A stretch of DNA of 55,420 nucleotides from an uncultured Clostridiaceae bacterium (GCA_946405135.1 CAMJGD010000007.1:85580-140999), one strand, 5' to 3'; shown: positions 9,631-19,117, counted from the stretch's first letter. The notes: generated by a model not told the origin, from the sequence alone. Translations and numbers: made by a program.

Positions 9631-10905
9631 ATGAAAAAATCATTTAGTTTAATACTTGCTACAGTATTAGCTATGTCAACTTTAGCCGGATGTTCTTCTA
9701 GTGGGGAAAAATCATCTAAGGAAGGTAACTCTGGGAATAAACAAAAGCAAGTTGTTACAATGATTCAAAATAAAGTGGAAATACAGGAACAGCTTGAAGC
9801 TGCAGCAAAGGACTTTAACAAATCTCAAAATCAGGTTGAGGTTAAAATATTGGGATCAGCTGGAGACGATTTAATGAAGTTATTACAATCACAATTTGCA
9901 TCTAATCCAGAAAAAGCACCTACAATTTTTACAGCAGGAAGCGGTAGTGAATTTGAGAAGTTTTTTAACTATATGGCTCCATTAGATTCATCTAATGCAT
10001 CTAAAAAAATATCCAAAGGACAAGCGGATGATGCAATGAAAGATGGTAAGTTATATGGGTTACCAGTTGCTATTGAAGGTTTTGGCTTAATATACAATAA
10101 AACAATATTTAAAGAAGCAGGAGTAAATGCAGAAGATATTAAATCAGTAGATGATTTAGTTAAAGCTTGTGAAAAGCTTGAAAAAGTTAAAGGTGTGGAA
10201 CATGCAATTGCTTTTGGAAAAGAAACATATTTTAAGTTTATGCATCCATTTAATTGGCCTTTTGCAGTAATGAAAGATTATAAAGGTACCATAGAAAAAG
10301 TTAAAAGCGGAGAATTAAAATTAAAAGACATTCCAGAACTTAAACAATATGTACAAGATTTAGATAAATTAAAATCACATACAAATTTAGCAAAGGATAC
10401 TTATGATGATCAAGTTGCTGGATTTGCTCAAGGAAAATTTGCAATAATACATCAAGGAAACTGGGCACAAACAATAATAAATGATTACAAAGTCGATTTT
10501 GAATATGGAATGATGCCAATGCCATTTAACGGTAATGACTCCATTTCAGTAGGAAATACAAATTATTTCCGTATTAATAAATATGCTACAAAAGAACAGC
10601 AAGAAGGTGCTATAAAGTTTTTAGATTGGCTATTTACTGATAAAGCTGGGCAAGAATATGTTACTGAAAAGTTTAAATTAATTCCTGCTTATGATGGATT
10701 TAGTACAGATAAATTAGATCCTCTATCACAAGAAGTTTCAAAGTACTCACAAGAAGGTAAAACAGTACCATGGACCTTTAATATTTTCCCTGCAGGTATA
10801 GATAAAGACTGCTCAAGTGAGATGGAAAAATATTATGCAGGTAAGCTAACAGGTGATCAGTTGTTAGATGAAATAAATAAAATATGGGTTAATGCTTCAA
10901 AGTAG
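9631..10905 (+). CDS. Sugar ABC transporter, solute-binding lipoprotein (family 1)
   Basis: A 424-residue lipoprotein. The signal ends in the lipobox LAGC, with C21 as the lipidated residue, followed by a Ser/Gly/Lys linker. The mature part fits extracellular solute-binding family 1 (MalE/MsmE type) for oligosaccharides. The ATG at 9631 has TGGAGGGA upstream; the in-frame extension back to 9517 has no signal-peptide logic and was left out. It is first in the operon with two permeases and a GH65 phosphorylase, so a glucose-containing disaccharide is the probable ligand. A stem-loop follows its stop codon. Confidence 0.92.
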   Translation: MKKSFSLILATVLAMSTLAGCSSSGEKSSKEGNSGNKQKQVVTMIQNKVEIQEQLEAAAKDFNKSQNQVEVKILGSAGDDLMKLLQSQFASNPEKAPTIFTAGSGSEFEKFFNYMAPLDSSNASKKISKGQADDAMKDGKLYGLPVAIEGFGLIYNKTIFKEAGVNAEDIKSVDDLVKACEKLEKVKGVEHAIAFGKETYFKFMHPFNWPFAVMKDYKGTIEKVKSGELKLKDIPELKQYVQDLDKLKSHTNLAKDTYDDQVAGFAQGKFAIIHQGNWAQTIINDYKVDFEYGMMPMPFNGNDSISVGNTNYFRINKYATKEQQEGAIKFLDWLFTDKAGQEYVTEKFKLIPAYDGFSTDKLDPLSQEVSKYSQEGKTVPWTFNIFPAGIDKDCSSEMEKYYAGKLTGDQLLDEINKIWVNASK

Positions 10906-10917
10906 TATAAGTTTTTG

Positions 10918-10956
10918 GATTAAAAGCCTCTAGTAATATTTAAGAGGCTTTTAATC
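10918..10956 (+). terminator. Intra-operon stem-loop between binding protein and permeases
   Basis: GATTAAAAGCCTCT and its reverse complement form a stem of about 13 bp with a 12-nt loop, but no good T-run follows. Such hairpins often protect or release the binding-protein mRNA so that it is made in excess over the permeases. Confidence 0.65.
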
Positions 10957-10996
10957 TAATATAAAATAAGTAATATTTAGGTTGGAAGGTGAAACA

Positions 10997-11875
10997 ATGA
11001 ATAAAAATATTAAGAGCAAAATAGCTAATTGTTTGTTTGTGCTCCCTTCATTATTTGTATTCATAAATGTTGTGCTTATTCCCTTTATAATAGGAATAAT
11101 TTATTCTTTTACAAATTGGGATGGTTTTGCTTTTAAAGGATCTTCATTTGTAGGTTTAAATAATTATATAGAGGTATTTAAAGATGAAAAATTTATTTCA
11201 TCTTTTTGGTTAACAGCTAAATACACAGTTGTTATGGTTATTTGTGTTAATATAGTAGGACTATCCTTAGCTCTTTTAGTAACTTCAAAACTAAAAAGCA
11301 AAAATATATTGAGGACAGTGTATTTTTTACCTAATTTAATAGGAGGACTTATTTTAGGATTTATATGGAAATTTATATTTACTAAGTTGTTTGAACAATT
11401 AGGTGAAATGTTGAATAAAGCAGATATTTTCTTTAACTGGATTGATCATCCTACCATGGCCTTTTGGGCATTAGTTATTGTTGGAACATGGCAAATGGCT
11501 GGATACGTGATGGTAATTTATATAGCATCTATTGAAAGTATATCGGATGAAGTTATGGAAGCAGCAGAAATAGATGGAGCAACCAGTTGGCAAAAATTTA
11601 AATCAATTACTCTTCCCTTAATTGGACCTGCATTTACTGTAAGCTTATTTATTACACTATCTAATTCTTTTAAACAGTATGATACCAATTTATCGTTAAC
11701 AAATGGAGGACCTTATGGTTCTACTGAGCTAATAACTATGAATATATTTACCACTGCGTTTAACTACAATAAATATGCGATTGCACAAGCAAAATCAATT
11801 ATTTTTTTCTTAATTATTACGGTGATTACACTAATGCAAGTTTATACTACTAAAAAAAGGGAGGTTGAAATGTGA
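10997..11875 (+). CDS. Sugar ABC transporter permease (MsmF/MalF type)
   Basis: A 292-residue membrane protein with six segments. It contains the EAA loop (EAAEIDGATSWQKFKSITLP), which docks to the ATPase subunit, and is typical of CUT1 sugar permeases. The ATG at 10997 has GGAAGGTG 5 nt upstream; a TTG at 10982 precedes that site and is unlikely. It overlaps the start of the second permease. No ATP-binding subunit is encoded in the cluster, as is common for CUT1 systems in Firmicutes that share an MsmK-like ATPase from elsewhere. Confidence 0.92.
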   Translation: MNKNIKSKIANCLFVLPSLFVFINVVLIPFIIGIIYSFTNWDGFAFKGSSFVGLNNYIEVFKDEKFISSFWLTAKYTVVMVICVNIVGLSLALLVTSKLKSKNILRTVYFLPNLIGGLILGFIWKFIFTKLFEQLGEMLNKADIFFNWIDHPTMAFWALVIVGTWQMAGYVMVIYIASIESISDEVMEAAEIDGATSWQKFKSITLPLIGPAFTVSLFITLSNSFKQYDTNLSLTNGGPYGSTELITMNIFTTAFNYNKYAIAQAKSIIFFLIITVITLMQVYTTKKREVEM

Positions 11876-12720
11876 TGAAAGCAAAGTATAAAAAGCCTAG
11901 TCTATTAGGAATATTAGGGTGGATTATAGCATGTATAACCTTATTTCCTATATATATTATGCTTATTAACTCCTTTAAAGGAAGAGCACAAATCTTTACA
12001 GATACTATAGGACTACCTAAATCATTAGACTTTTCATATTATTTAAAAGCAATGGAAAAAATGAATTTTGGAAAAGCTTTATTTAATTCATTATTTATAA
12101 CTATTATAAGCATTATTTTAATTATAGTGTTTTCTTCCATGACAGCCTGGGTTTTAGTAAGAAATAAGTCAAAAGTTTCTGATTTTATACTATATTTGTT
12201 TGTAGCTACAATGCTTGTTCCATTTCAATCTGTAATGATTCCCTTAATGCAGTATATGAGTAGTTGGGAGATAAAGTCTATTAATTTTTCTATGATTGAT
12301 ACCCGTTATGGACTTATATTTATGTATATTGGTTTTGGAATGAGTTTGTCTGTGTTCTTATATCATGGTTTTATAAAAAGTGTACCGCGTTCATTGGAAG
12401 AAGCAGCAATGATAGACGGATGTAATAAATTTCAAGTATTCTGGAAGATAGTATTTCCTACATTAAAACCAATAACAGTAACGGTGGCTATTTTAAATGT
12501 TATATGGATATGGAATGATTACTTATTGCCATCACTAGTATTAAGAAGTCCTAATTTAAGAACTATACCTCTTTCAACTTTCTATTTCTTTGGAGAATTT
12601 ACAATACAGTGGAATTTGGCTATGGCGGGACTTGTTCTTACAATTATACCTATTATTATTTTCTACTTATTTTCACAAAAATATATAATTAAAGGCGTTA
12701 TGGCAGGAGCCGTTAAATAG
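11875..12720 (+). CDS. Sugar ABC transporter permease (MsmG/MalG type)
   Basis: About 281 residues with six membrane segments and an EAA loop (EEAAMIDGCNKFQVFWKIVFP). The ATG at 11875 overlaps the TGA of the first permease by one base; a GTG three bases earlier, with slightly better spacing from AAGGGAGG, is also possible. With the first permease it forms the channel for the sugar captured by the lipoprotein encoded at 9631. Confidence 0.92.
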   Translation: MKAKYKKPSLLGILGWIIACITLFPIYIMLINSFKGRAQIFTDTIGLPKSLDFSYYLKAMEKMNFGKALFNSLFITIISIILIIVFSSMTAWVLVRNKSKVSDFILYLFVATMLVPFQSVMIPLMQYMSSWEIKSINFSMIDTRYGLIFMYIGFGMSLSVFLYHGFIKSVPRSLEEAAMIDGCNKFQVFWKIVFPTLKPITVTVAILNVIWIWNDYLLPSLVLRSPNLRTIPLSTFYFFGEFTIQWNLAMAGLVLTIIPIIIFYLFSQKYIIKGVMAGAVK

Positions 12721-12755
12721 CATATAAATTAATTAGAAAGTGAGCAATATTAATT

Positions 12756-15038
12756 ATGAAAAAGGAATGGATAATAAATGACAATAGTTTAGATGCAAAA
12801 GATCTTTTAAAGAATGAGAGTATTTTTAATGTTGCAAATGGATATATAGGAGTTAGAGGAAACTTTGAAGAAAAATACCCTGATGGATTTTATACAGTTA
12901 GAGGAACCTATATAAATGCTTTTTATGAAACAGTACCTATAAGCTATGGCGAGAAAGCCTATGCTTTTCCGGGTACTATGCAAAAAATAGTAAATGTTAC
13001 AGATGCCCAAGACATTAATATAATAATAGATGGAGAAAAATTTTCTCTTTTTGAAGGAAGAATTAAAGATTTTAAAAGATATTTGAATATGGAATCTGGA
13101 TATTATAGAAGAGAGATATGGTGGATATCTCCTAAAGGAAAAGAAATTAAAATAAAGATAACCAGAATTGCTTCATTAAGTGAATTGGAACTATTTGCCA
13201 TATATTATGAAATAGAAAGGCTTAACTTTAATGGAGAGATTGTAATAGAATCTGAAGTTAATGGTGAGGTTAAAAATTATACAAATGATAGTGATCCTCG
13301 TGTATCTGCAGCTCATGCTAATATATTAAATGTAAAATCAGTTGTGTTAGAAGGGGATATACTTCAGGTAGAGTCACAAACACAAAATTCTAAGGAAATC
13401 GTATCTACCACAGTAAAGCATTGCTGTAGTGTAAATTATGATCTAACTATTGAAAAAAATTTAAAATCTATAAAGGCTATTTATAGATTAGAATCAAGTA
13501 ATAAATTAATACAATTTACAAAATATGTGGTATATACGGATTCGCGAAGGCATAAGGAACCTAGTAATTGCGGATTTGATATAGTAGAAAAAGTAAGTAA
13601 AAAGACCTTTGATGAATTGATTCAAGACCAGCATGAATATCTGAAGGAGTTCTGGAATGTAGCAGATATAAGTATAGAAGGAGATGAAAAGCTTCAACAG
13701 GGATTAAGATATAATCTATATCAGCTGCTTCAATCCGTGGGTAAGGATCCGTTAAGTAATATAACTGCAAAAGGATTAAGCGGGGAAGGATATGAGGGAC
13801 ACTATTTTTGGGATACAGAAATTTATATATTACCATTTTTCATATTGTGCCATCCAAAACTAGCAAAAAATTTATTAAAGTATAGATATACAATTTTAGA
13901 TTCTGCAAGAAAAAGGGCAAGAGAATTAGGTCATAAAAAAGGTGCAGCTTTTGCTTGGAGAACTATAACTGGTGAAGAGTGTTCTTCATATTTTCCAGCT
14001 GGAACTGCTCAATATCACATAAATGCTGACATTGCATATTCTTATATACAATATTACTTGGTGACAGAGGATATGGATTTTATAAAAGAGTTTGGAGCAG
14101 AAGTTATTTTTGAAACTGCAAGAATATGGATACAAATAGGTCATTTTGATAAAGGTCTATTTAAAATAGATGCAGTAACAGGTCCAGATGAATATACGGC
14201 CATTGTAAATAATAATTATTATACAAATGTTATGGCTAAGTATAATCTTAAATGGGCAGCAAAATTATATGATTTACTTAATCAAAAGGATAAAGAATTT
14301 TTAAAAAGTTTATGTGAAAAAATAGATTTGAACAATGAAGAAATTCAGTTATTCCGATGTGCATATAAAAATATGTATTTACCCTATAGTGAAGAATATA
14401 AAATAAATGTTCAAGATGACAGCTTTTTATCTAAAGCCTTATGGGATTTTAAAAATACTCCTAAAGAAAAGTATCCTTTATTGTTGCATTATCATCCTTT
14501 AACTATTTACAGATATCAGGTACTAAAGCAAGCAGATACAGTACTTGCACATTTTCTGGTAGAGGATGAAACGGATTTTCAAACTATTAAAAATTCTTAT
14601 GACTATTATGAAAAAATAACAACTCATGATTCATCTTTATCATGCGCAGTGTATAGTATTATGGCATCTAAAGTTGGATATACTGAAAAAGCTTATAATT
14701 ATTTTATAGACACTGCAAGACTGGATTTAGATGATACACATGGAAATACAAAAGATGGAATCCATACTGCTAACATGGGTGGTACTTGGATGTCTATAGT
14801 ATATGGTTTTGCAGGTTTGAGAATAAAGGAAAGTTATATATCTTTGAGTCCAAGATTGCCTGATAAATGGAAGGAACTTAAATTTAAATTCTTATACAGG
14901 GGAGCTATTATACAGGTAGATATGAAAAAAGATAAAACCATAGTAGGTGTCCAACCTAAAGAACCTATTAAATTGAAGATTTACAATGAGCTATACACAT
15001 TTGAAAATAGTAAAGTGATGGAAATAATGCTAAGATAA
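12756..15038 (+). CDS. GH65 family disaccharide phosphorylase
   Basis: A 760-residue protein with the GH65 layout: N-terminal beta-sandwich (1-260), linker helices, an (alpha/alpha)6 barrel with GHYFWDTEIY and TGPDEYTAIVNNNYY (general acid E479), the phosphate-site stretch HDSSLS, and a small C-terminal beta domain after ANMGGTW. GH65 enzymes phosphorolyse alpha-glucosyl disaccharides (maltose, trehalose, kojibiose, nigerose) to beta-glucose 1-phosphate and a free sugar. The exact substrate cannot be read from motifs. It is last in the ABC operon, so it probably uses the imported sugar. No beta-phosphoglucomutase gene, often its partner, is nearby. Confidence 0.92.
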   Translation: MKKEWIINDNSLDAKDLLKNESIFNVANGYIGVRGNFEEKYPDGFYTVRGTYINAFYETVPISYGEKAYAFPGTMQKIVNVTDAQDINIIIDGEKFSLFEGRIKDFKRYLNMESGYYRREIWWISPKGKEIKIKITRIASLSELELFAIYYEIERLNFNGEIVIESEVNGEVKNYTNDSDPRVSAAHANILNVKSVVLEGDILQVESQTQNSKEIVSTTVKHCCSVNYDLTIEKNLKSIKAIYRLESSNKLIQFTKYVVYTDSRRHKEPSNCGFDIVEKVSKKTFDELIQDQHEYLKEFWNVADISIEGDEKLQQGLRYNLYQLLQSVGKDPLSNITAKGLSGEGYEGHYFWDTEIYILPFFILCHPKLAKNLLKYRYTILDSARKRARELGHKKGAAFAWRTITGEECSSYFPAGTAQYHINADIAYSYIQYYLVTEDMDFIKEFGAEVIFETARIWIQIGHFDKGLFKIDAVTGPDEYTAIVNNNYYTNVMAKYNLKWAAKLYDLLNQKDKEFLKSLCEKIDLNNEEIQLFRCAYKNMYLPYSEEYKINVQDDSFLSKALWDFKNTPKEKYPLLLHYHPLTIYRYQVLKQADTVLAHFLVEDETDFQTIKNSYDYYEKITTHDSSLSCAVYSIMASKVGYTEKAYNYFIDTARLDLDDTHGNTKDGIHTANMGGTWMSIVYGFAGLRIKESYISLSPRLPDKWKELKFKFLYRGAIIQVDMKKDKTIVGVQPKEPIKLKIYNELYTFENSKVMEIMLR

Positions 15039-15043
15039 ATTGG

Positions 15044-15076
15044 AAAAGCTATGGTGCATAAAACCATAGCTTTTTT
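15044..15076 (+). terminator. Rho-independent terminator of the ABC-GH65 operon
   Basis: AAAAGCTATGGT pairs with ACCATAGCTTTT over a 7-nt loop and runs into six T residues. Confidence 0.9.
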
Positions 15077-15261
15077 AGAACTTCATAGTTGTATGTAATT
15101 AATTTTCACCTAATGTGCACAATTGTTTAGCAACAAATGAAAGAAAAAAGTCAGGATTTAAAGATTGATGAATATAAAAAGTAATATGGCTTGCTAAGCA
15201 TAAAATAGTAAAGTTGCTTTATAGTTTATTATGAAATAGAATTAAGGTAAAAGTAAATAAA

Positions 15262-15424
15262 AAGTTATGGGCTTTCTCTTAAAGAGAAATTAAAAGGGAA
15301 TGTGGTGAAAAACCACAACAGCCCCCGCTACTGTAATAGCAGACAAATCTTATAAGCCACTGACATTTAAGTTGGGAAGGGAAGAAGAGGATGAAGCTAA
15401 AGTCAGGAGACCTACCTATAAACT
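15262..15424 (+). promoter_or_regulatory. Cobalamin (B12) riboswitch
   Basis: The conserved core is present in order: AAAAGGGAA, GGTGAAAAACC, the B12-box-like CAGCCCCCGCTACTGTAA, and the closing AAAGTCAGGAGACCTACCT. An outer stem can form between TTATGGG (15265-15271) and CCTATAA (15415-15421). The usual targets are B12 or cobalt transport and synthesis genes. Here the first reading frames are a 39-codon ORF and then a YitT gene, so the regulated gene is uncertain. An SD-like GGAGGGAAGGA follows at 15440-15450. Confidence 0.93.
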
Positions 15425-15463
15425 TTGCAACAATCTTTCGGAGGGAAGGAATTTGCAGTATCA

Positions 15464-15583
15464 ATGTTTTGTACTATGAATGTAATTTATTTTATTGCAT
15501 TTATAATGCTTTTATATTATATGTATAATTTTAGAAAATTTGCATTTAAATATAATTTAGATACTGTAAAGGCTCCTTTTTAG
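15464..15583 (+). CDS. Tiny membrane peptide ORF downstream of the B12 riboswitch
   Basis: A 39-codon frame (ATG 15464; second ATG 15476) encoding one strongly hydrophobic segment (VIYFIAFIMLLYYMYNF) and a short charged tail ending in APF. A purine-rich SD-like site lies 13 nt before the first ATG, a long but usable distance. It is the first ORF after the cobalamin riboswitch and is followed by a weak terminator hairpin, so it may be the real target. It has no histidine cluster like CbtB. It could also be noncoding leader; family unknown. Confidence 0.4.
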   Translation: MFCTMNVIYFIAFIMLLYYMYNFRKFAFKYNLDTVKAPF

Positions 15584-15600
15584 AAGTCTTTTTTTATTTT
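15569..15600 (+). terminator. Weak terminator-like hairpin before yitT
   Basis: A 6-bp stem (AAGGCT with AGTCTT, one G-T pair) is followed by TTTTTATTTT. It may limit read-through from the riboswitch transcript into the YitT gene. Confidence 0.45.
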
Positions 15601-15628
15601 AATAGTTTTATATGAAAGAAGGAGAATT

Positions 15629-16495
15629 ATGATTAATGAGCCTGTAATAAAAAAAGAGGATTTTTGGAAAAGAATTTTTTTTGTAAGTTTAGGAGGACTA
15701 ATATATGCACTAGCTATAAATATATTTATTGCACCTCATAAATTATTAAGTGGAGGTATTGCTGGCATATCACTTTTAGCTCAGTATGTAAGTAATATAC
15801 CTTCAGGGTATTGGATGTTTATACTCAATATACCTGTATTTATATTGGGATTAAAAAAGGTAGATAAGGATTTTATATTTTTTAGTATAGTAGGAACCAT
15901 CACTGTATCTATCTTTTTACTTTTGACAAAAAATATATCTCAATTTTTAGTAGTGGATGACTTAGTTATATCAACTGTATTTGGAGCTATAGTAAGTGGT
16001 ATAGGCATGGGTTTGGTATTTAGAAGCAGAGCTTCTCAAGGTGGAACAGATATAATTGCAGTTATAATAAGAAATAAAAATGGAGCTAAAATGTCTACTC
16101 TATATTTTTTACTAAATGGAGTTATAGTGCTCTTAGGTGTGTTTGCTACCAATTTAAAGCTTACACTATATACAGTAATTTTAATGTATATCAAAGCAGT
16201 GGTAATTGATAAAGTTATAGAAGGCATTGATCATAAGAAAATTGTTATAATAGTAACAGAAAAAGAAAATGAAATATCCAATATGATAATGCATCAAATA
16301 GGAAGAGGTACTACCTATCTTTATGGAGAAGGCGGCTACACAGGAGAAAAGAAAAAAATAATATATTGTCTTCTAACTACAAAAGAATTAAATAATGTGA
16401 AAAGATTAATTGAAGAAATAGATCCTAATGCGCTAGTATCTATTTCAGAAGCAGAAGAAATAAATGGTAAGGGCTTTTTAAAACCTGCATTATAG
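15629..16495 (+). CDS. YitT family membrane protein (DUF161 + DUF2179)
   Basis: A 288-residue protein with five or six membrane segments (residues 12-190) followed by a cytoplasmic DUF2179 domain ending in VSISEAEEINGKGF, the family C-terminus. A GAAGGAG site precedes the ATG. Function of YitT proteins is unsettled. The nearest upstream control element is the cobalamin riboswitch, about 200 nt before the start, with a tiny ORF and a weak hairpin between. Whether B12 controls it is open. Confidence 0.9.
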   Translation: MINEPVIKKEDFWKRIFFVSLGGLIYALAINIFIAPHKLLSGGIAGISLLAQYVSNIPSGYWMFILNIPVFILGLKKVDKDFIFFSIVGTITVSIFLLLTKNISQFLVVDDLVISTVFGAIVSGIGMGLVFRSRASQGGTDIIAVIIRNKNGAKMSTLYFLLNGVIVLLGVFATNLKLTLYTVILMYIKAVVIDKVIEGIDHKKIVIIVTEKENEISNMIMHQIGRGTTYLYGEGGYTGEKKKIIYCLLTTKELNNVKRLIEEIDPNALVSISEAEEINGKGFLKPAL

Positions 16496-16676
16496 AATAT
16501 ACAACTAGGTTAAAAATGTTGGAAATAATCTAATAGATAATTAATTTATATGTCAATTTATTTAAAATTGAAAGTAAAAGTATATACTAGAAGGAATATA
16601 AAAACTTTTATGGAATAAATTATTATGGGACAATATGTAAAATCTGTTGTGCTAAAATTGCTTTGGAGGGGTTAAT

Positions 16677-16943
16677 TTGGAAGATGTTAGAGAAAACAAA
16701 GACGGTAGAGCAACTGCATCCTTGATTCTTGGAATTATTGGAATTATAGCATGGGTAATTCCAATTATAGGGGCACCTGTAACAATTACAGGATTGGTTT
16801 TAGGATTGAAGAGCCGAAATAGCAAAAATAGAGTATTAGCTATTATTGGAATAGTGCTATGCATTATTGGAATAGTGGCAACCGTTATAAATGCTGCTAT
16901 GGGAGCATATTTAGGGGCTACTGGAGCTCTTAAGAAGATTTAA
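16677..16943 (+). CDS. DUF4190 small membrane protein
   Basis: An 88-residue protein with two hydrophobic segments joined by a short basic loop, matching the DUF4190 pattern (ATASLILGIIGIIAW, then a second glycine-rich segment). The start is TTG with TGGAGGG 6 nt upstream. It stands alone with its own terminator. Function unknown. Confidence 0.82.
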   Translation: MEDVRENKDGRATASLILGIIGIIAWVIPIIGAPVTITGLVLGLKSRNSKNRVLAIIGIVLCIIGIVATVINAAMGAYLGATGALKKI

Positions 16944-16949
16944 AGATAC

Positions 16950-16999
16950 TGCAGATAAGTTTGTGAAACTTATTACAAGCTTATCTGCAACTTTTTTTA
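16950..16999 (+). terminator. Rho-independent terminator after the DUF4190 gene
   Basis: TGCAGATAAG (16950-16959) pairs with CTTATCTGCA (16980-16989), with an inner AAGTTT/AAACTT hairpin, followed by seven T residues. Confidence 0.88.
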
Positions 17000-17243
17000 C
17001 TGCAGAATAAAACTGAATTTAATATAATTTACAGCAACCTTCTTGGTAAAATAAACTTTAAGAGATATAATGTATTAGTAAAGCTATAGAAAACAGCATT
17101 TTTATTTTGTTAACACAATATATATTATATGGTAATATAATACTTGTATTTTAACAAAGGAAGATACTATTTTTAGAATGAGTAAATAATTTTTTTGATA
17201 TGAATTATTATTTGCGCTCATACTAGAAGAAAGCGAGGCTTAT

Positions 17244-18008
17244 ATGAAAAAAAGTTCTAAAACGTTTTTTATTACATTTCTACTTCTGCTTTCATTAATG
17301 TCTATAATAAGACCTGTTTTTAGTAAAGAAATCAACAAAAATGGAAGACAAGCTATTCCGGTACTAATGTATCATTCAATTACAGAAGATAGCAGAAAGA
17401 TATTTAGCGTTAATAAAAAAGATTTTTATAATCAGATGAAATATTTAAAAGATAATGGATTTAATACATTATCTTTGGATGAGGTTTATGAACATATGAT
17501 AAATAAGAAACCTTTTCCAGAAAAGTCAGCTGTTATAACTTTTGATGATGGATATAAAGATAATTATGATAATGCTTATCCTATACTAAAAGAACTTGGA
17601 CTTAAAGCCACTATTTTTGTGGTTACAGGAAATGTGGACGAGGGTTCTTACTATTTGAGCTCAGAGGAAATTAAAAAACTTCAACGTGATAATATTGATA
17701 TTCAAAGTCATACAGTTAATCATTTAAAATTAAGTAAACTTACCCAAAACCAGAGAATTAAAGAACTGAGTGATTCTAAAGAATATTTAGAAAAACTTTT
17801 AAATAAAAAAGTAAAATATATGGCTTATCCTTATGGCAAATACAATGAAAATGTAATACAAGATGTGATGGAAGCTGGATATAAAATGGCATTTACCACC
17901 AATCAAGGCTGGATGAATTTGGATCAAGGAATGTATAGTTTAAAAAGAGTGATTGTTGGAGGTCATATGAGGATGGGTACATTTAAAAAGTTAGTAAAAT
18001 TTGATTAA
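17244..18008 (+). CDS. Exported polysaccharide deacetylase (NodB domain)
   Basis: A 254-residue protein with a signal peptide or anchor (residues 7-27). The NodB domain shows motif 1 TFDDGY (catalytic and metal Asp), motif 2 SHTVNH (two metal-binding His), and motif 3 AYPYGKYN. Enzymes of this type remove acetyl groups from GlcNAc or MurNAc in cell-wall or surface glycans, outside the membrane. The substrate cannot be fixed from sequence. It has its own upstream gap of about 240 bp, in which I saw no clear element beyond A+T-rich promoter-like sequence. Confidence 0.92.
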   Translation: MKKSSKTFFITFLLLLSLMSIIRPVFSKEINKNGRQAIPVLMYHSITEDSRKIFSVNKKDFYNQMKYLKDNGFNTLSLDEVYEHMINKKPFPEKSAVITFDDGYKDNYDNAYPILKELGLKATIFVVTGNVDEGSYYLSSEEIKKLQRDNIDIQSHTVNHLKLSKLTQNQRIKELSDSKEYLEKLLNKKVKYMAYPYGKYNENVIQDVMEAGYKMAFTTNQGWMNLDQGMYSLKRVIVGGHMRMGTFKKLVKFD

Positions 18009-18084
18009 TAAATTTTTATGATTAATTACTTCAAAATCAATGCATACTATTAATGAATTACTGCATAGATTAAGGAGTGGTAAC

Positions 18085-18240
18085 ATGAAAAAAAATCATA
18101 AAAAAGAATGGACTAAGGAAAATTATTTGGCTAATGGAAATAAGACTCAAAACCAATGGGCAAAAAATAGATTAGTTACTACTGTAGAAGAACCAGGTAT
18201 TAATGAAAGTGGAATAGAAGCGAAGAAAAAGGGGTATTAA
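18085..18240 (+). CDS. Small hydrophilic protein of unknown function
   Basis: A 51-residue protein rich in Lys, Asn and Glu. The ATG at 18085 has a strong AAGGAGTGG site; an upstream in-frame ATG at 18040 has none. The pattern W-A followed by T-x-V-x-x-P and an A-K-K ending weakly recalls small clostridial spore-surface proteins (DUF3787), but this is a loose resemblance. A terminator follows directly. Confidence 0.55.
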   Translation: MKKNHKKEWTKENYLANGNKTQNQWAKNRLVTTVEEPGINESGIEAKKKGY

Positions 18241-18265
18241 TCAAATAAAATAATTACTATCATAA

Positions 18266-18302
18266 AATAGCCGTTGAATTAACTTTAACGGTTATTTTTA
18301 TT
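18266..18302 (+). terminator. Rho-independent terminator
   Basis: AATAGCCGTT pairs with AACGGTTATT over an 11-nt loop, followed by TTTATTT. Confidence 0.82.
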
Positions 18303-18412
18303 TGGTTTTTATAATTTATTTAATTGGAACAATAATAACTGTAGAATGGATTTGCATAGTATAATATAATAAAGTTAGTCATCGTGTATAAATTGAAATA
18401 AGGAGTATAATT

Positions 18413-19117
18413 ATGGTTAAAAAGTTATGGTATATCTATTTTATATTTTATCTTTTAATAAATAGCATAATAGGAAAGACTAAACTATTTTTTTTAAAAA
18501 GAAAATCACCAGAACTTGCAGATAAATATGCTTATGAAAAGGTTAGAGCTATGGCAAAACATATATTAAAAAAATCCAAAACCAAAGAAGAGGTAATAGG
18601 ATTAGAAAATATACCTGAAGGAACATGTATTTTTATTTCTAACCATCAAGCTATATTTGACGGAATTCTAATTTTATCCAATATTGATAAACTTACTGGA
18701 TTTATTGCTAAGAAAGAGATACAAAAGCTTCCATTGGTTCGCAGCTGGCTAAGTTCAATTCATACTGTATTCATTGATAGGAGCGATGTAAGAGAAGGGC
18801 TGAAAGCTATAAATAGTGGAGTAGAAAATTTAAAAATGGGTTATTCTATGGTCATTTTTCCGGAAGGAACTAGAAGCTTAAAATCAGAAATAGGGGAATT
18901 CAAAAAAGGAAGCATGAAATTAGCTCTTAAGTCAAAGGTTCCTATTGTACCTATCACAGTGGATGGTACCTATAAAATATTAGAAGTAGGGAATAAGGTG
19001 AGAGGTAACACTGTAAGAATGGTAGTGCATAAGCCTATATATTTAGAAAATTTGTCTGAAGAAGAGAAAAAAAATCTATCTTATACTATTCATGAAATAA
19101 TTAAAAGCGCATTATAA
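18413..19117 (+). CDS. plsC: 1-acyl-sn-glycerol-3-phosphate acyltransferase (PlsC family)
   Basis: A 234-residue protein with an N-terminal membrane segment. It has the acyltransferase motifs in order: NHQAIFD (H-x4-D, catalytic), FIDRSD, FPEGTRS (glycerol-phosphate binding) and VPIVPITVDG. It acylates lysophosphatidic acid to phosphatidic acid at the membrane. TAAGGAG precedes the ATG. It is a single-gene unit with a strong terminator. Acyl donor and exact acceptor are not determinable. Confidence 0.92.
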   Translation: MVKKLWYIYFIFYLLINSIIGKTKLFFLKRKSPELADKYAYEKVRAMAKHILKKSKTKEEVIGLENIPEGTCIFISNHQAIFDGILILSNIDKLTGFIAKKEIQKLPLVRSWLSSIHTVFIDRSDVREGLKAINSGVENLKMGYSMVIFPEGTRSLKSEIGEFKKGSMKLALKSKVPIVPITVDGTYKILEVGNKVRGNTVRMVVHKPIYLENLSEEEKKNLSYTIHEIIKSAL

